This document shows, piece after piece, positions 26,340-36,322 of a stretch of 64,000 bases of DNA. The position numbers and the translations under genes were made by a program. The number at the start of each line of letters is the position of its first letter. The stretch's first letter is position 1. The DNA comes from Streptomyces sp. NBC_01451 (GTDB taxonomy: Bacteria; Actinomycetota; Actinomycetes; Streptomycetales; Streptomycetaceae). Location of the stretch: contig NZ_CP109479.1 of assembly GCF_036227485.1 (NCBI RefSeq), positions 6,262,001-6,326,000 on the forward strand, in the 5' to 3' direction. The notes under the pieces were generated by a model. That model was not told the DNA's origin and ran no database searches. It worked only from the letters and a program-made list of their open reading frames with translations.

Positions 26340-26533
26340 CACGCACGTAAACAAGCCCCTGGCCGATTCTCGATACCGGATCGTGATGCGAGGCGCAGGG
26401 ACGAGCGACCGCGCCGGGCACCCTCGGAGCCCTCCCCGTGCGGTCGCGGACGCTGGGGGACCGGTGCCAGGCTGGACGCACGGAGCAGTTCCCGCCGGCC
26501 GACCAGGTGCTCACGGCCCGGAGCGGAGGAGCC

Positions 26534-26899
26534 GTGACGGCAGCGACTCGGACCGATGTTCCCATCGCGCTCGAAGGCGATGGCGTCGTGCTGCGCACGC
26601 AGGTGATCGGCGGCGGCTTCTCGGTCGGCTACGTGACCCTGCCGCAAGGAGCGGACATGGGCCCGGCGTTCAAGGGCCTGCCCGGTGACGCCTGCCATTG
26701 CCCGCACCGGGGCTACCTGCTCAAGGGCCGGCTGCTGATGCACACCGCCGAGGGCAATGAGACGTACGAGGCGGGGCAGGCGTACTACTGGGCGCCCGGC
26801 CATGTCCCTGTGGCGCTGGAGGACAGTGAGCTGGTGGAGTTCTCCCCGTCGGAAGATTTCCGGAAGGTGATTGACCACATCACGTCCGCCATGGGCTGA
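26534..26899 (+). CDS. Small cupin-domain protein
   Basis: A 121-residue single cupin barrel with HCPHRGYLLKGRLLMHT (motif 1, His/Glu-like ligands) and AYYWAPGHVPVALED (motif 2). Metal-binding small cupins of this size are often of unknown role. GGAGGAG immediately precedes the GTG start. It is divergent from the ribose operon. Confidence 0.8.
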   Translation: MTAATRTDVPIALEGDGVVLRTQVIGGGFSVGYVTLPQGADMGPAFKGLPGDACHCPHRGYLLKGRLLMHTAEGNETYEAGQAYYWAPGHVPVALEDSELVEFSPSEDFRKVIDHITSAMG

Positions 26900-26952
26900 A
26901 CGCTTTCGGGGGGCGTTGTCCACAGCCCGCGGCGGGCTGTCGGTGCCGGGCG

Positions 26953-27150
26953 TTGACTTGTACTCCCTCCTGAGGGAGGGGGATTCCGGCCATCCTGTTC
27001 GTTGCTGTGCCGCTACGCGGCACGTGCTCGGAGCGGGATTCCTTGACTTCCTGTTTCTTCGCGCTGCGCCGGGACAAGTCCCGGTCCTACCGGCGCTCCG
27101 CAGGCCGATACCGCCAGTCCGGCGGCCTGTTTGACATTGATCGCGGCGTT
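26953..27150 (-). ncRNA. Possible omega-RNA overlapping the tnpB 3' end
   Basis: TnpB guide RNAs are transcribed from the 3' part of tnpB through the right end of the element. Here that segment contains stem-forming CTCCCTC/GAGGGAG and GTGCCGCGTAGCGGCAC (about 27007-27023 on the complement). Existence is inferred from family knowledge plus these hairpins. Confidence 0.3.
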
Positions 27151-28236
27151 GTGGTCCCGGTCATGGACAGTGCCGCAGGCAGGACAGATCCACTCCCGCA
27201 CGTGCAGGGGTTTGGGCCCGTCCCGGTGCCCGCAGGCCGAGCACACCTGACTGGTGGGCTCGAACCGCCCGATCTTCACGAACGTCCGCCCGTACCTTTT
27301 CGCCTTGTACTCCAGCATGGTCACGAACTGCGCCCAGCCCGCGTCGTGGACACTCTTGGCCAGGCGGGTGCGCGCCAGTCCGGATACCGCCAGGTACTCC
27401 ACCGCGATCGCTTGGTTCTCGCGGATCAACCGCGTGGAGAGCTGGTGGTGGAACTCCTTGCGCGCATCGGCCACCCCCGCGTGAGCGACTTTCCGGCGGG
27501 CCTATTCCCGGTTCCTCGATCCCTTCTCCTTGCGGGAGAGTTCCCGCTGGGCCTTCTTCAGTTTCTTCTCCGCGCGGCACAGAAACCGCGGGCTGTCGAT
27601 CTTCGTTCCGTCGGAGAGGACAGCGAAGTGAGTGAGACCGAGGTCGATGCCGATCGCGGCATCGGGGTCCGGATCGTCCCAGCGCGCCCGATCCGATGCG
27701 GAGTCGGTATCGATGACGAACGAAGCGAAGTACCGGCCCGCCGTATCCATGATCACCGTCACACTCGACGGCACAACGGGCAGGACCCGCGACCACTTCA
27801 CCTTCACAGCACCGATCTTCGGCAGCGACAACCGCCCACCGCCCGCGATCTTCCAGCGGGCGTTCGCGGTGAACCGGATCGACTGCCGGGAATCCTTACG
27901 CGACCGGAAACGCGGCGCACCCACCCGCTTCCCCTTACGCTCCCCCTTCAGCGAGGCGAAGAAGTTTTGGTACGCGGCCTCCACATCCCGCAACGCCTGC
28001 TGCAGGACGACCGAGGAGACCTCGGCCGGCCAGGACCGTTCAGGGGTGTTCTTGGCATGGGCGATCAACTGCCGGGACAGGACAGCAGCCCTGGGGTAGG
28101 CCGCCTGAGCCGCGCGGGCGTCCTCGCGGGCGCGCACCGCGTCGTTGAACACGACACGGGCCCACCCGAACGCCCGCGCCAACGCGGCGCGTTGACCGGG
28201 CTCCGGATACAACCGAAAGGCGTACCGAAGCTGCAT
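27013..28236 (-). pseudogene. tnpB: RNA-guided endonuclease TnpB, interrupted by an in-frame amber codon
   Basis: Reading the same frame across the whole region gives a full-length TnpB (about 407 codons) broken only by TAG at 27504-27502 (codon 245). The stop lies in KGSRNRE-stop-ARRKVAHAG, where TnpB proteins usually have a Lys (AAG). All functional parts survive: RuvC Asp in AIGIDLGLTHF, Glu in AIAVEYLAV, zinc finger VCSACGH...CPACG, and the last RuvC Asp in HDRDHNAAINV. The start MQLRYAFRLYP is the family start. One substitution therefore separates this from an intact nuclease, unless it is translated by readthrough or reinitiation. Confidence 0.85.
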
Positions 28237-28419
28237 TCGCCGATCGTACGAACATACGACACCCCCTGTCGCCGGGGACATCCGTTCCCCAATTCACCCC
28301 CGTGGCCCGCGGCGTCCCGCTCCGCCGGAACGACACTGTGGCGCTCCGCCCCACGGTCACGAGATCGGCTTCACCGTCGGCGCCGATGCACTGCCGATGA
28401 AACCCGGTAGCGTCGGATC

Positions 28420-30684
28420 ATGTCGAAACAGGCGGGCGGTCCGAAGCAGGCGGTGCGGGGGGAACGGCACCTGGCCGTCCTCGAAGGCGTCCTGGAGCGG
28501 ATCACGTACGCCAACGAGGAGAACGGCTACACGGTCGCCCGCGTCGACACCGGCCGCGGTGCCGGTGACCTCCTCACGGTCGTGGGCGCGCTGCTCGGCG
28601 CCCAGGTCGGCGAGTCCCTGCGCATGGAGGGCCGCTGGGGCTCCCACCAGCAGTACGGCAAACAGTTCACGGTCGAGAACTACACGACCGTCCTGCCCGC
28701 CACCGTCCAGGGCATCCGCCGCTATCTCGGCTCGGGCCTGGTCAAGGGCATCGGCCCGGTCTTCGCCGACCGGATCACCCAGCACTTCGGCCTGGACACC
28801 CTCCGGATCATCGAGGAGGAGCCCAAGCGGCTCATCGAGGTGCCCGGCCTCGGCCCCAAGCGCACGAAGAAGATCGCCGACGCCTGGGAGGAGCAGAAGG
28901 CGATCAAGGAGGTCATGCTCTTCCTCCAGAGCGTCGAGGTCTCCACCTCCATCGCCGTGCGCATCTACAAGAAGTACGGCGACGCCTCGATCTCCGTCGT
29001 CAGGAACCAGCCCTACCGCCTCGCCTCCGACGTCTGGGGCATCGGCTTCCTCACCGCCGACAAGATCGCCCAGTCCGTCGGCATCCCGCACGACAGCCCC
29101 GAGCGCGTCAAGGCGGGCCTCCAGTACGCCCTTTCGCAGTCCGCCGACCAGGGCCACTGCTATCTCCCCGAGGAACGCCTGATCGCGGACGCGGTGAAGC
29201 TCCTCCAGGTCGACACGGGCCTCGTCATCGAGTGCCTCGCCGAACTCGCGGCGCCCCCGGAGGAGGGCGAGGACCCCGGAGTCGTGCGGGAGAAGGTCCC
29301 CGGCCCCGAGGGCGACTCGGAGCCCGTGACAGCCGTCTACCTCGTCCCCTTCCACCGCGCCGAACTCTCCCTCTCCGCCCAGCTGTTGCGCCTCCTGCGC
29401 ACCGGGGAGGACCGGATGCCCGCCTTCCGTGACGTGGCCTGGGACAAGGCGCTGACCTGGCTCCGGGGGCGTACGGGGGCCGATCTCGCCCCCGAGCAGG
29501 AGGCGGCCGTCCGGCTCGCGCTGACCGAGAAGGTCGCCGTCCTCACCGGCGGCCCCGGCTGCGGCAAGTCCTTCACGGTCCGCTCGATCGTGGAGCTGGC
29601 GCGCGCCAGGAAGGCCAAGGTGGTGCTGGCCGCCCCGACCGGCCGCGCCGCCAAGCGCCTGGCGGAACTCACCGGCGCCGAGGCCTCCACCGTCCACCGC
29701 CTCCTGGAACTGAAGCCCGGCGGCGACGCGGCCTACGACCGGGACCGTCCCCTCGACGCCGACCTGGTGGTGGTGGACGAGGCCTCGATGCTGGACCTGC
29801 TGCTCGCCAACAAGCTGGTGAAGGCGGTGGCCCCGGGCGCGCACCTGCTGTTCGTCGGGGACGTGGACCAACTCCCCAGCGTCGGCGCCGGCGAGGTCCT
29901 GCGGGACCTGCTGGCCGACGGCAGCCCGGTCCCCGCCGTCCGGCTCACCAAGGTCTTCCGGCAGGCCCAGCAGTCGGGCGTGGTGACGAACGCGCACCGG
30001 ATCAACTCCGGGCAGCATCCCGTCACCGACGGCATGAAGGACTTCTTCCTCTTCGTCGAGGACGACACGGAGGAGGCCGGCCGGCTCACCGTCGATGTGG
30101 CTGCACGACGAATTCCGGCCAAGTTCGGCTTGGATCCCCGGCGGGACATCCAGGTGCTCGCGCCGATGCACCGGGGCCCGGCGGGCGCCGGAAACCTCAA
30201 CGGGCTGCTCCAGCAGGCGATCACACCGGGCCGCCCCGACCTCCCCGAGAAGCGGTTCGGCGGCCGGGTCTTCCGCGTCGGCGACAAGGTCACGCAGATC
30301 CGCAACAACTACGACAAGGGCGAGAACGGCGTCTTCAACGGCACCGTCGGCGTCGTCACCTCCCTCGACGAGGTGGAACAGCGCCTCACCGTACTGACGG
30401 ACGAGGACGAGGAAGTGCCGTACGACTTCGATGAGCTGGACGAACTCGCCCACGCCTACGCCGTGACCATCCACCGCTCCCAGGGCAGCGAGTACCCGGC
30501 GGTGGTCGTCCCGGTCACCACGGGCGCGTGGATGATGCTCCAGCGCAACCTTTTGTATACGGCCGTCACCCGGGCGAAGAAGCTGGTCGTCCTGGTCGGT
30601 TCACGCAGGGCGATAGGCCAGGCGGTGCGCACGGTGTCCGCGGGACGGCGCTGCACCGCACTGGACTTCCGGCTGCGTTCCTAG
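28420..30684 (+). CDS. recD2: RecD2-type ATP-dependent DNA helicase
   Basis: A 754-residue superfamily 1B (5'-3') helicase of the stand-alone RecD2/YrrC type. The N-terminal 300 residues include an OB-like start (GVLERITYANEENGYTVARV) and helix-hairpin-helix repeats (YLGSGLVKGIGPVFADRI, VPGLGPKRTKKI). Walker A GGPGCGKS is near residue 377, Walker B VVVDEAS near 450, and motif VI is TIHRSQGSEYPAVVVP. RecD2 works without RecBC and aids replication and repair. Many actinobacteria carry one copy. Confidence 0.92.
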   Translation: MSKQAGGPKQAVRGERHLAVLEGVLERITYANEENGYTVARVDTGRGAGDLLTVVGALLGAQVGESLRMEGRWGSHQQYGKQFTVENYTTVLPATVQGIRRYLGSGLVKGIGPVFADRITQHFGLDTLRIIEEEPKRLIEVPGLGPKRTKKIADAWEEQKAIKEVMLFLQSVEVSTSIAVRIYKKYGDASISVVRNQPYRLASDVWGIGFLTADKIAQSVGIPHDSPERVKAGLQYALSQSADQGHCYLPEERLIADAVKLLQVDTGLVIECLAELAAPPEEGEDPGVVREKVPGPEGDSEPVTAVYLVPFHRAELSLSAQLLRLLRTGEDRMPAFRDVAWDKALTWLRGRTGADLAPEQEAAVRLALTEKVAVLTGGPGCGKSFTVRSIVELARARKAKVVLAAPTGRAAKRLAELTGAEASTVHRLLELKPGGDAAYDRDRPLDADLVVVDEASMLDLLLANKLVKAVAPGAHLLFVGDVDQLPSVGAGEVLRDLLADGSPVPAVRLTKVFRQAQQSGVVTNAHRINSGQHPVTDGMKDFFLFVEDDTEEAGRLTVDVAARRIPAKFGLDPRRDIQVLAPMHRGPAGAGNLNGLLQQAITPGRPDLPEKRFGGRVFRVGDKVTQIRNNYDKGENGVFNGTVGVVTSLDEVEQRLTVLTDEDEEVPYDFDELDELAHAYAVTIHRSQGSEYPAVVVPVTTGAWMMLQRNLLYTAVTRAKKLVVLVGSRRAIGQAVRTVSAGRRCTALDFRLRS

Positions 30685-30796
30685 CCGTGGCGGCCGTCGT
30701 TTCGTTGAAACGATCGCGAAAAATGATCGATCAAATGAGTCACAATGGTCACAGGGCACTTCCGGAACCAGGGCGAAGGGGGGCAGGATGAGTAGC

Positions 30797-30819
30797 TTGG
30801 CGGCACTCAGTGCCGCCAA
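30797..30819. promoter_or_regulatory. Strong hairpin in the recD2-citA spacer
   Basis: TTGGCGGCACT and AGTGCCGCCAA form an 11-bp perfect stem with a one-base centre, so this may act as a palindromic operator or an RNA hairpin. It lies about 105 bp before the citrate synthase start, upstream of a TAGAGA box near 30872. It could end recD2 transcription or regulate citrate synthase. Confidence 0.4.
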
Positions 30820-30924
30820 TAGGCCCAATGGTCGACCCCGAGTGCACTCTCCTGCGCCAAATGGGGGATGGTAGAGACAGTCAGGGCACCTCGAAGAAGA
30901 GGCACAACGTCGGTGAGGGATGAC

Positions 30925-32223
30925 GTGAGCGAGCACACCAACAACGCTGTAGTACTGCGGTTCGGCGACGGCGAGTACACCTACCCGGTGATCGACAGCA
31001 CCGTCGGCGACAAGGGCTTCGACATCGGGAAGCTCCGCGCTCAGACCGGTCTGGTAACGCTGGACAGCGGCTACGGCAACACCGCCGCCTATAAATCCGC
31101 GATCACCTACCTCGACGGCGAGGAGGGCATCCTCCGGTACCGCGGGTACCCGATCGAGCAGCTCGCCGAGCGCTCCACCTTCCTTGAGGTGGCGTTCCTG
31201 CTGATCAACGGTGAGCTTCCGACCGTGGACGAGCTCTCCGTGTTCAAGAACGAGATCACGCAGCACACCCTGCTGCACGAGGACGTCAAGAACTTCTACC
31301 GCGGCTTCCCCCGTGACGCGCACCCGATGGCGATGCTGTCGTCGGTCGTCTCGGCGCTGTCGACCTTCTACCAGGACAGCCACAACCCGTTCGACGAGAA
31401 GCAGCGCAACCTCTCGACGATCCGGCTCCTCGCCAAGCTTCCGACGATCGCCGCGTACGCGTACAAGAAGTCGATCGGTCACCCCTTCGTCTACCCGCGC
31501 AACGACCTCGGTTACGTCGAGAACTTCCTCCGTATGACGTTCTCGGTGCCGGCGCAGGAGTACGACCTCGACCCGGTCGTCGTCTCCGCCCTGGACAAGC
31601 TGCTGATCCTGCACGCCGACCACGAGCAGAACTGTTCGACGTCGACGGTCCGTCTGGTCGGTTCCTCGCAGGCCAACATGTTCGCGTCGATCTCGGCGGG
31701 CATCTCCGCGCTCTGGGGTCCGCTGCACGGCGGCGCCAACCAGTCCGTGCTGGAGATGCTGGAGGGCATCAAGGCGAACGGCGGCGATGTCGACTCCTTC
31801 ATCCGCAAGGTGAAGAACAAGGAGGACGGCGTCCGCCTGATGGGCTTCGGCCACCGGGTGTACAAGTCCTTCGACCCGCGCGCGAAGATCATCAAGGCTG
31901 CCGCGCACGACGTCCTCTCGGCCCTCGGCAAGTCCGACGAGCTGCTGGACATCGCCCTGAAGCTGGAGGAGCACGCGCTCTCCGACGACTACTTCGTCTC
32001 GCGCAACCTCTACCCGAACGTCGACTTCTACACGGGCCTCATCTACCGCGCGATGGGCTTCCCGACCGAGATGTTCACGGTCCTGTTCGCGCTGGGCCGC
32101 CTCCCGGGCTGGATCGCCCAGTGGCACGAGATGATCAAGGAGCCGGGTTCGCGCATCGGCCGCCCGCGCCAGATCTACACGGGCGTGGTGGAACGCGACT
32201 TCGTGCCGGTCGAGCAGCGCTAG
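30925..32223 (+). CDS. gltA: Citrate synthase
   Basis: A 432-residue type II-like (hexameric) citrate synthase that condenses acetyl-CoA with oxaloacetate. Active-site residues are present: His in WGPLHGGANQSVLEML, His in MGFGHRVYKSFDPRAK and Asp in NVDFYTGLIYRAMG. The N-terminal part contains ITYLDGEEGILRYRGYPIEQLAE, typical of the family. The GTG at 30925 follows GGTGAGGG; the frame is open 19 codons earlier but without homology. S. coelicolor calls its equivalent citA. A hairpin terminator follows at 32250. Confidence 0.95.
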   Translation: MSEHTNNAVVLRFGDGEYTYPVIDSTVGDKGFDIGKLRAQTGLVTLDSGYGNTAAYKSAITYLDGEEGILRYRGYPIEQLAERSTFLEVAFLLINGELPTVDELSVFKNEITQHTLLHEDVKNFYRGFPRDAHPMAMLSSVVSALSTFYQDSHNPFDEKQRNLSTIRLLAKLPTIAAYAYKKSIGHPFVYPRNDLGYVENFLRMTFSVPAQEYDLDPVVVSALDKLLILHADHEQNCSTSTVRLVGSSQANMFASISAGISALWGPLHGGANQSVLEMLEGIKANGGDVDSFIRKVKNKEDGVRLMGFGHRVYKSFDPRAKIIKAAAHDVLSALGKSDELLDIALKLEEHALSDDYFVSRNLYPNVDFYTGLIYRAMGFPTEMFTVLFALGRLPGWIAQWHEMIKEPGSRIGRPRQIYTGVVERDFVPVEQR

Positions 32224-32249
32224 TAGCTCCGCGGGAAGTGCGGCACTGA

Positions 32250-32278
32250 AACCGCGGGTCCGTCGTGACCCGCGGGTT
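32250..32278. terminator. Terminator of citrate synthase
   Basis: CCGCGGGTC pairs with GACCCGCGG around a 6-nt loop, 26 bp after the stop codon. Confidence 0.7.
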
Positions 32279-32369
32279 CGTCGTGGCTGGTCGCGCAGTT
32301 CCCCGCGCCCCTTTGGGACGCGGGTGAACCACATCCGGCTTCGCTGACCTTGTTCGTGTTCGAAAAAGC

Positions 32370-32422
32370 GGAAGGCGCCCTGCCGACGGTCCCCCCACGG
32401 GCCGGCGTACAGGGCGCCTTCC
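32370..32422 (-). terminator. Terminator with T-run on the minus strand
   Basis: GGAAGGCGCCCTG (32370-32382) and its exact complement CAGGGCGCCTTCC (32410-32422) form a 13-bp stem, with a nested smaller hairpin inside. On the minus strand the stem is followed by GCTTTTTCGAA, so it terminates minus-strand transcripts, from the copper ATPase or from a small unit in between. Confidence 0.7.
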
Positions 32423-32423
32423 C

Positions 32424-32961
32424 ATGTCCCGGTGCGGATTCCCCCCACGGGATCCGGCCGGGCGTTTCGGAGGACAGCGCCTGAATTCGCTATCACTGGT
32501 GTGCAGGCCGCCGAAGCAGCCGTTGTTGTGCGCGCCGCCGGGGCGGCTGTCGAGCAAAACGAGCAAAACTCGCCGTACTCCTGCTGTGTGCGGTGTGCCG
32601 GGACGCGCACGCTGGGGTGGGCCGCTCAAGCTTCCCGGTGTACGTGTCCCGGCAACGCATCTCCGAGGACGTCCCCCAAGACATCCTCAGACGTCGTCCA
32701 ACGCCCCCCAAGACGTTGTCCGACATCGCCAACTTAGACGTTCGAAGCCCTTCGATGGTTACGTTCACAGCACTGTGATCTGCGTCTCGCGCATATGTCC
32801 TTTAGGTACGCGGGATCCCGGTTGTCGCGACCGGGGTCCAAGCGTAAGGATGATGCGCGAGCCTTGTGAAGAGCTTATGTGAGGCTGGCGTCGGACTCCA
32901 TAGGGACTATGACACCTACTTGTGCGTACTGCCGGTAACTTCGGCCGGTCAGGGGCCGATC
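32424..32961. other. Spacer downstream of copA, possible small minus-strand transcript
   Basis: No recognisable gene. On the minus strand AAAGGACAT precedes an ATG at 32794 that opens a nine-residue peptide frame ending in TGA at 32765. That stop overlaps (GTGA) a 91-codon frame ending at 32493. Codon bias is poor, so this may be a leader peptide or small-RNA unit, or chance. Confidence 0.25.
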
Positions 32962-35238
32962 TCAGCGGAACGTACGCAGTCGGAGGCTGTTCGTCACCAC
33001 GAACACCGACGAGAAGGCCATCGCGGCCCCCGCGATCATCGGGTTCAGCAGTCCGGCGGCGGCCAGCGGCAGCGCGGCCACGTTGTAGCCGAACGCCCAC
33101 ACCAGGTTGCCCTTGATGGTCGCGAGCGTCCTCCGGGACAGCCGGATGGCATCGGCGGCCACCCGCAGATCCCCGCGCACGAGTGTCAGGTCGCTCGCCT
33201 CGATCGCCGCGTCCGTGCCCGTACCCATCGCCAGGCCCAGATCGGCGGTGGCCAGCGCCGCCGCGTCGTTCACCCCGTCGCCGACCATCGCGACGGTCCG
33301 CCCCTCGCCCTGGAGTCGCCGTACGGCGTCGACCTTCTCCTCGGGCAGAACCTCGGCGATCACCTGCTCGATCCCGACGGCCTTCGCCACGGCCTCCGCC
33401 ACCGCCCGGTTGTCCCCGGTCAGCAGCACCGGCGTGAGCCCCAGCGCGCGCAGCTCGCGCACCGCCTCGGCGCTGGTCTCCTTGACCGCGTCGGCGACGG
33501 TGAGGACACCGCGCGCCACGCCGTCCCAGGCCACCACGACGGCCGTACGTCCACTGCTCTCGGCCTCCGCCTTCGCGTGGGCCAGCTCCTCGGGCAGCGG
33601 CCCCGGCAGCCCGTCCGCGAGCCGTCCCACGACCACCTCGTGGCCGTCCGCGCGTCCGCGTACGCCCCGCCCGGGCACGTTCTCGAAGTCCTCGGCCTCC
33701 GGCAGCGCCCCGACCCGTTCCGCGGCCCCCGCGGCCACGGCTCGGGCGACCGGGTGCTCGGAGGCGTGTTCGAGGGCGCCCGCGAGCCGCAGCACCTGCT
33801 TCTCGTCGGCGCCCTCGGCGACGTACACCTCCTGGAGGGTCATGCGTCCCGTCGTCACCGTGCCCGTCTTGTCCAGGACGATCGTGTCGACGCGGCGCGT
33901 GGACTCCAGGACCTCCGGGCCCTTGATGAGGATGCCGAGTTGCGCCCCGCGCCCGGTGCCGACCATCAGCGCGGTCGGCGTGGCCAGGCCCAGGGCGCAC
34001 GGGCAGGCGATGATCAGGACGGCGACGGCGGCGGTGAAGGCGGCGACCGTGTCGCCCGTGACCCCGAGCCAGGCACCGAACGTACCGACGGCGATCAGCA
34101 GCACCACCGGCACGAAGATCCCGGAGATCCGGTCGGCGAGCCGCTGCACCTGGGCCTTGCCGTTCTGCGCGTCCTCCACCAGCCGGGCCATCCGCGCGAG
34201 CTGGGTGTCCGTGCCGACGCGGGTGGCCTCGACGACCAGCCGGCCCCCGGCGTTCACGGTCGCGCCCGTGACGGCGTCCCCGGCGCTCACGTCGACCGGC
34301 ACCGACTCGCCGGTCAGCATCGACGCGTCGACCGCCGAGGCACCCTCGACGACGGTGCCGTCGGTGGCGATCTTCTCCCCGGGCCGCACGACGAACCGGT
34401 CTCCGATCGCCAACTCACCCACGGGAACGCGCACTTCACGCCCGCCGCGTAGTACGGAGACGTCCTTGGCGCCCAGTTCCATCAGGGCCCGCAGAGCCGC
34501 GCCCGAGCGGCGCTTGGCGCGGGCCTCCAGATAGCGTCCGAGCAGGATGAACGCGACGACCCCGGCGGCGACTTCGAGATAGATCTCCGAGGTGCCGCCG
34601 GTGCGGGAGGCGGTGAACGAGAAGCTCTCCCGTATCCCCATCCCGTCCATCCCCGGCATCGCCGGCTTCCCCGCGTCGCCCCGGAACAGCGCCCACAGGG
34701 ACCAGCCGTACGCGGCGAGCGTGCCGACCGACACCAGGGTGTCCATGGTGGCCGCGCCGTGCCGCGCGTTGGTGAACGCGGCCCGGTGGAACGGCAGTCC
34801 GCCCCAGACGACGACCGGTGAGGCCAGCGTCAGCGAGAGCCAGCGCCAGTTGTCGAACTGGAGCGCGGGAATCATGGACATCAGGACGACGGGCGCGGCG
34901 AGCAGCACGGAGACGAGGAGCCGCTGCCGCAGCCCGGCGAGTTCGGGGTCCGCGTCCCGCCCGACGTCCGTCGCCTCGTCGACGACGACCGGCGGGGGCG
35001 GCTCCTCGGCCGTGTACCCCGTCTTCACGACGGTGGCGATCAGCTCGTCGACCCCGACCCCGTCGGCGTACGCGATCTTCGCCTTCTCCGTCGCGTAGTT
35101 GACCGTGGCGAGGACGCCGTCCATGCGGTTGAGCTTCTTCTCGACGCGGGCCGCGCAGCTGGCACACGTCATCCCGCCGATGGTCAGCTCGACCTCGTGG
35201 GGCGTGACTGCCGGGGCCTCGGTACCGGTACTGGTCAT
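32962..35238 (-). CDS. copA: Copper-translocating P1B-type ATPase
   Basis: A 758-residue heavy-metal ATPase that exports Cu(I). It has one N-terminal metal-binding domain (GMTCASC at residues 22-28), eight predicted membrane helices, the transmembrane CPC motif ([14 protein letters not shown]) near residue 410, the phosphorylation motif DKTGT near 455, a HP locus in [10 protein letters not shown], and [10 protein letters not shown] near 652. A Met/Gly-rich loop ([10 protein letters not shown]) lies between early helices and faces outside. It follows copZ by 19 bp and probably shares its copper-inducible promoter. Confidence 0.95.
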   Translation of the reverse strand: MTSTGTEAPAVTPHEVELTIGGMTCASCAARVEKKLNRMDGVLATVNYATEKAKIAYADGVGVDELIATVVKTGYTAEEPPPPVVVDEATDVGRDADPELAGLRQRLLVSVLLAAPVVLMSMIPALQFDNWRWLSLTLASPVVVWGGLPFHRAAFTNARHGAATMDTLVSVGTLAAYGWSLWALFRGDAGKPAMPGMDGMGIRESFSFTASRTGGTSEIYLEVAAGVVAFILLGRYLEARAKRRSGAALRALMELGAKDVSVLRGGREVRVPVGELAIGDRFVVRPGEKIATDGTVVEGASAVDASMLTGESVPVDVSAGDAVTGATVNAGGRLVVEATRVGTDTQLARMARLVEDAQNGKAQVQRLADRISGIFVPVVLLIAVGTFGAWLGVTGDTVAAFTAAVAVLIIACPCALGLATPTALMVGTGRGAQLGILIKGPEVLESTRRVDTIVLDKTGTVTTGRMTLQEVYVAEGADEKQVLRLAGALEHASEHPVARAVAAGAAERVGALPEAEDFENVPGRGVRGRADGHEVVVGRLADGLPGPLPEELAHAKAEAESSGRTAVVVAWDGVARGVLTVADAVKETSAEAVRELRALGLTPVLLTGDNRAVAEAVAKAVGIEQVIAEVLPEEKVDAVRRLQGEGRTVAMVGDGVNDAAALATADLGLAMGTGTDAAIEASDLTLVRGDLRVAADAIRLSRRTLATIKGNLVWAFGYNVAALPLAAAGLLNPMIAGAAMAFSSVFVVTNSLRLRTFR

Positions 35239-35257
35239 GGTCGCCGCGTCCGTACGG

Positions 35258-35497
35258 TCAGACCCGGCCGGCGAGTTCGAAGCCGGCCTCGTCCACCGCG
35301 GCGCGTACGGCGGCCTCGTCGAGCGGGGCCTCGGACACCACGGTGACCTCGCCGGTGGCGGCGACGGCCTTCACGGAGGTCACTCCGGCAAGCTCGGAGA
35401 TCTCACTCGAAACCGAGCCTTCGCAGTGTCCGCAGCTCATGCCGGTCACCTGGTAGACGGCGGTGACGGAGCCCGGGGTGTCGGTGTGCGTGGTCAT
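35258..35497 (-). CDS. copZ: Copper chaperone, heavy-metal-associated domain
   Basis: A 79-residue ferredoxin-like HMA protein with the Cu(I) site GMSCGHC and the typical [17 protein letters not shown] helix-strand. It delivers Cu(I) to CopA. GGAGAA precedes the ATG, and a CsoR-type operator lies about 57 bp upstream. Confidence 0.93.
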   Translation of the reverse strand: MTTHTDTPGSVTAVYQVTGMSCGHCEGSVSSEISELAGVTSVKAVAATGEVTVVSEAPLDEAAVRAAVDEAGFELAGRV

Positions 35498-35553
35498 GTC
35501 GTTCTCCTCGTCGGGGCGTACGGGTCCCGTGGGACGTCCTGGGAGACTCAGGC

Positions 35554-35573
35554 TATACCCCTGGGGGGTACTA
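35554..35573. promoter_or_regulatory. CsoR-type copper operator
   Basis: TATACCCCTGGGGGGTACTA is a G/C-tract pseudo-palindrome matching the known CsoR operator form (TA-CCCC-GGGG-TA). Its position upstream of copZ-copA implies repression released by Cu(I). The csoR gene is not in this window. Confidence 0.75.
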
Positions 35574-35584
35574 ATCCAACCGGA

Positions 35585-36316
35585 TCACCGGAAGGCGGCC
35601 AGCACGGTCGAGAGGTCCAGCTCCCGTCTGACGAGGGCCTGGGCGGTGGCGCTGAGCCGGCCTCCGTTTCCCGCGCAGTAGGCGCGCAGGGCCCGCAGGG
35701 CCGCGGCCGGGGTCAGCCGTCCGTGCTCGGCGAGCATGCCCGAGGCCATCTCGACGGCGGCCTTGGCGGCCAGGACCGACTCGGCGCGGGTGAGGATGTC
35801 CGTGGGGCGGGTCGGCTCCGGGCTGTAGTGGATCAGGGCGAGGGCGGCCATGTCGGTGAGGGCCTGGATGAGCCGCAGCTCGCCGGCGGGCAGCCCACCG
35901 GGCGTGGTGAGAAGGACGTTGACGGAGCCGAGGGTCTGCTGTCCCACCCGCAGGGGCACGGCGTGGGCCGCGCGGTAGCCCGCCGTCACCGCCGGCGGCG
36001 CCAGCCGCGGCCAGCGGGCGGTGTCCTCACGGAGGTCGGCACTGTCGACGGGTTGCCCGGTGCGGTAGCAGTCCAGACAGGGTCCCTGCCCGGTCTGGAG
36101 CTGGAACAGCTCGAACAGGGCGACCCCGTCGTCCGTGACGGCCATGGTGCGCAGGGTGCCCCGGGCGTTGGCCATCATGATGCCGACCTCGTCGGCGCCG
36201 GTGAGGTCGACGCAGTGCTCGGCGAGCCGGTCGAGAAGGCCGACGGGATCGAAGTCGTCGGCGAGGGTGTCGGCGAGCCCGACGAATGCCTCGGCGAGCT
36301 GCTGTTCACGGTTCAA
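35585..36316 (-). CDS. GAF-ANTAR regulatory protein
   Basis: The 243-residue protein has an N-terminal GAF sensory domain (about residues 10-150, with GPCLDCYRTGQPV and HAVPLRVGQQTLGSVNVLL) and a C-terminal three-helix ANTAR domain (KAAVEMASGMLAEHG, PAAALRALRAYCAG). ANTAR domains bind paired RNA hairpins to prevent termination. The GAF ligand is unknown. It lies six bp downstream of another GAF-ANTAR gene on the same strand, so the two form an operon. Confidence 0.88.
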   Translation of the reverse strand: MNREQQLAEAFVGLADTLADDFDPVGLLDRLAEHCVDLTGADEVGIMMANARGTLRTMAVTDDGVALFELFQLQTGQGPCLDCYRTGQPVDSADLREDTARWPRLAPPAVTAGYRAAHAVPLRVGQQTLGSVNVLLTTPGGLPAGELRLIQALTDMAALALIHYSPEPTRPTDILTRAESVLAAKAAVEMASGMLAEHGRLTPAAALRALRAYCAGNGGRLSATAQALVRRELDLSTVLAAFR

Positions 36317-36322
36317 GACCGT

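Larger units (their letters stand above)
26953..28300 (-). mobile_element. IS605-type tnpB-only element
   Basis: The element contains one tnpB and no tnpA. Beyond the tnpB stop, on the right-end side, a hairpin CTCCCTC-CT-GAGGGAG lies at 26963-26978. Beyond the tnpB start, a GGGGA...TCCCC hairpin lies at 28274-28290, as expected for subterminal hairpins of IS200/IS605 elements. No target-site duplication is expected for this class, so the exact ends are estimates. Confidence 0.6.

Noticed and set aside
27161-27796. A separate 211-codon frame bridging the TnpB amber codon
   Set aside because: It lies in another frame and lacks TnpB residues, so the break is a nonsense codon and not a frameshift.
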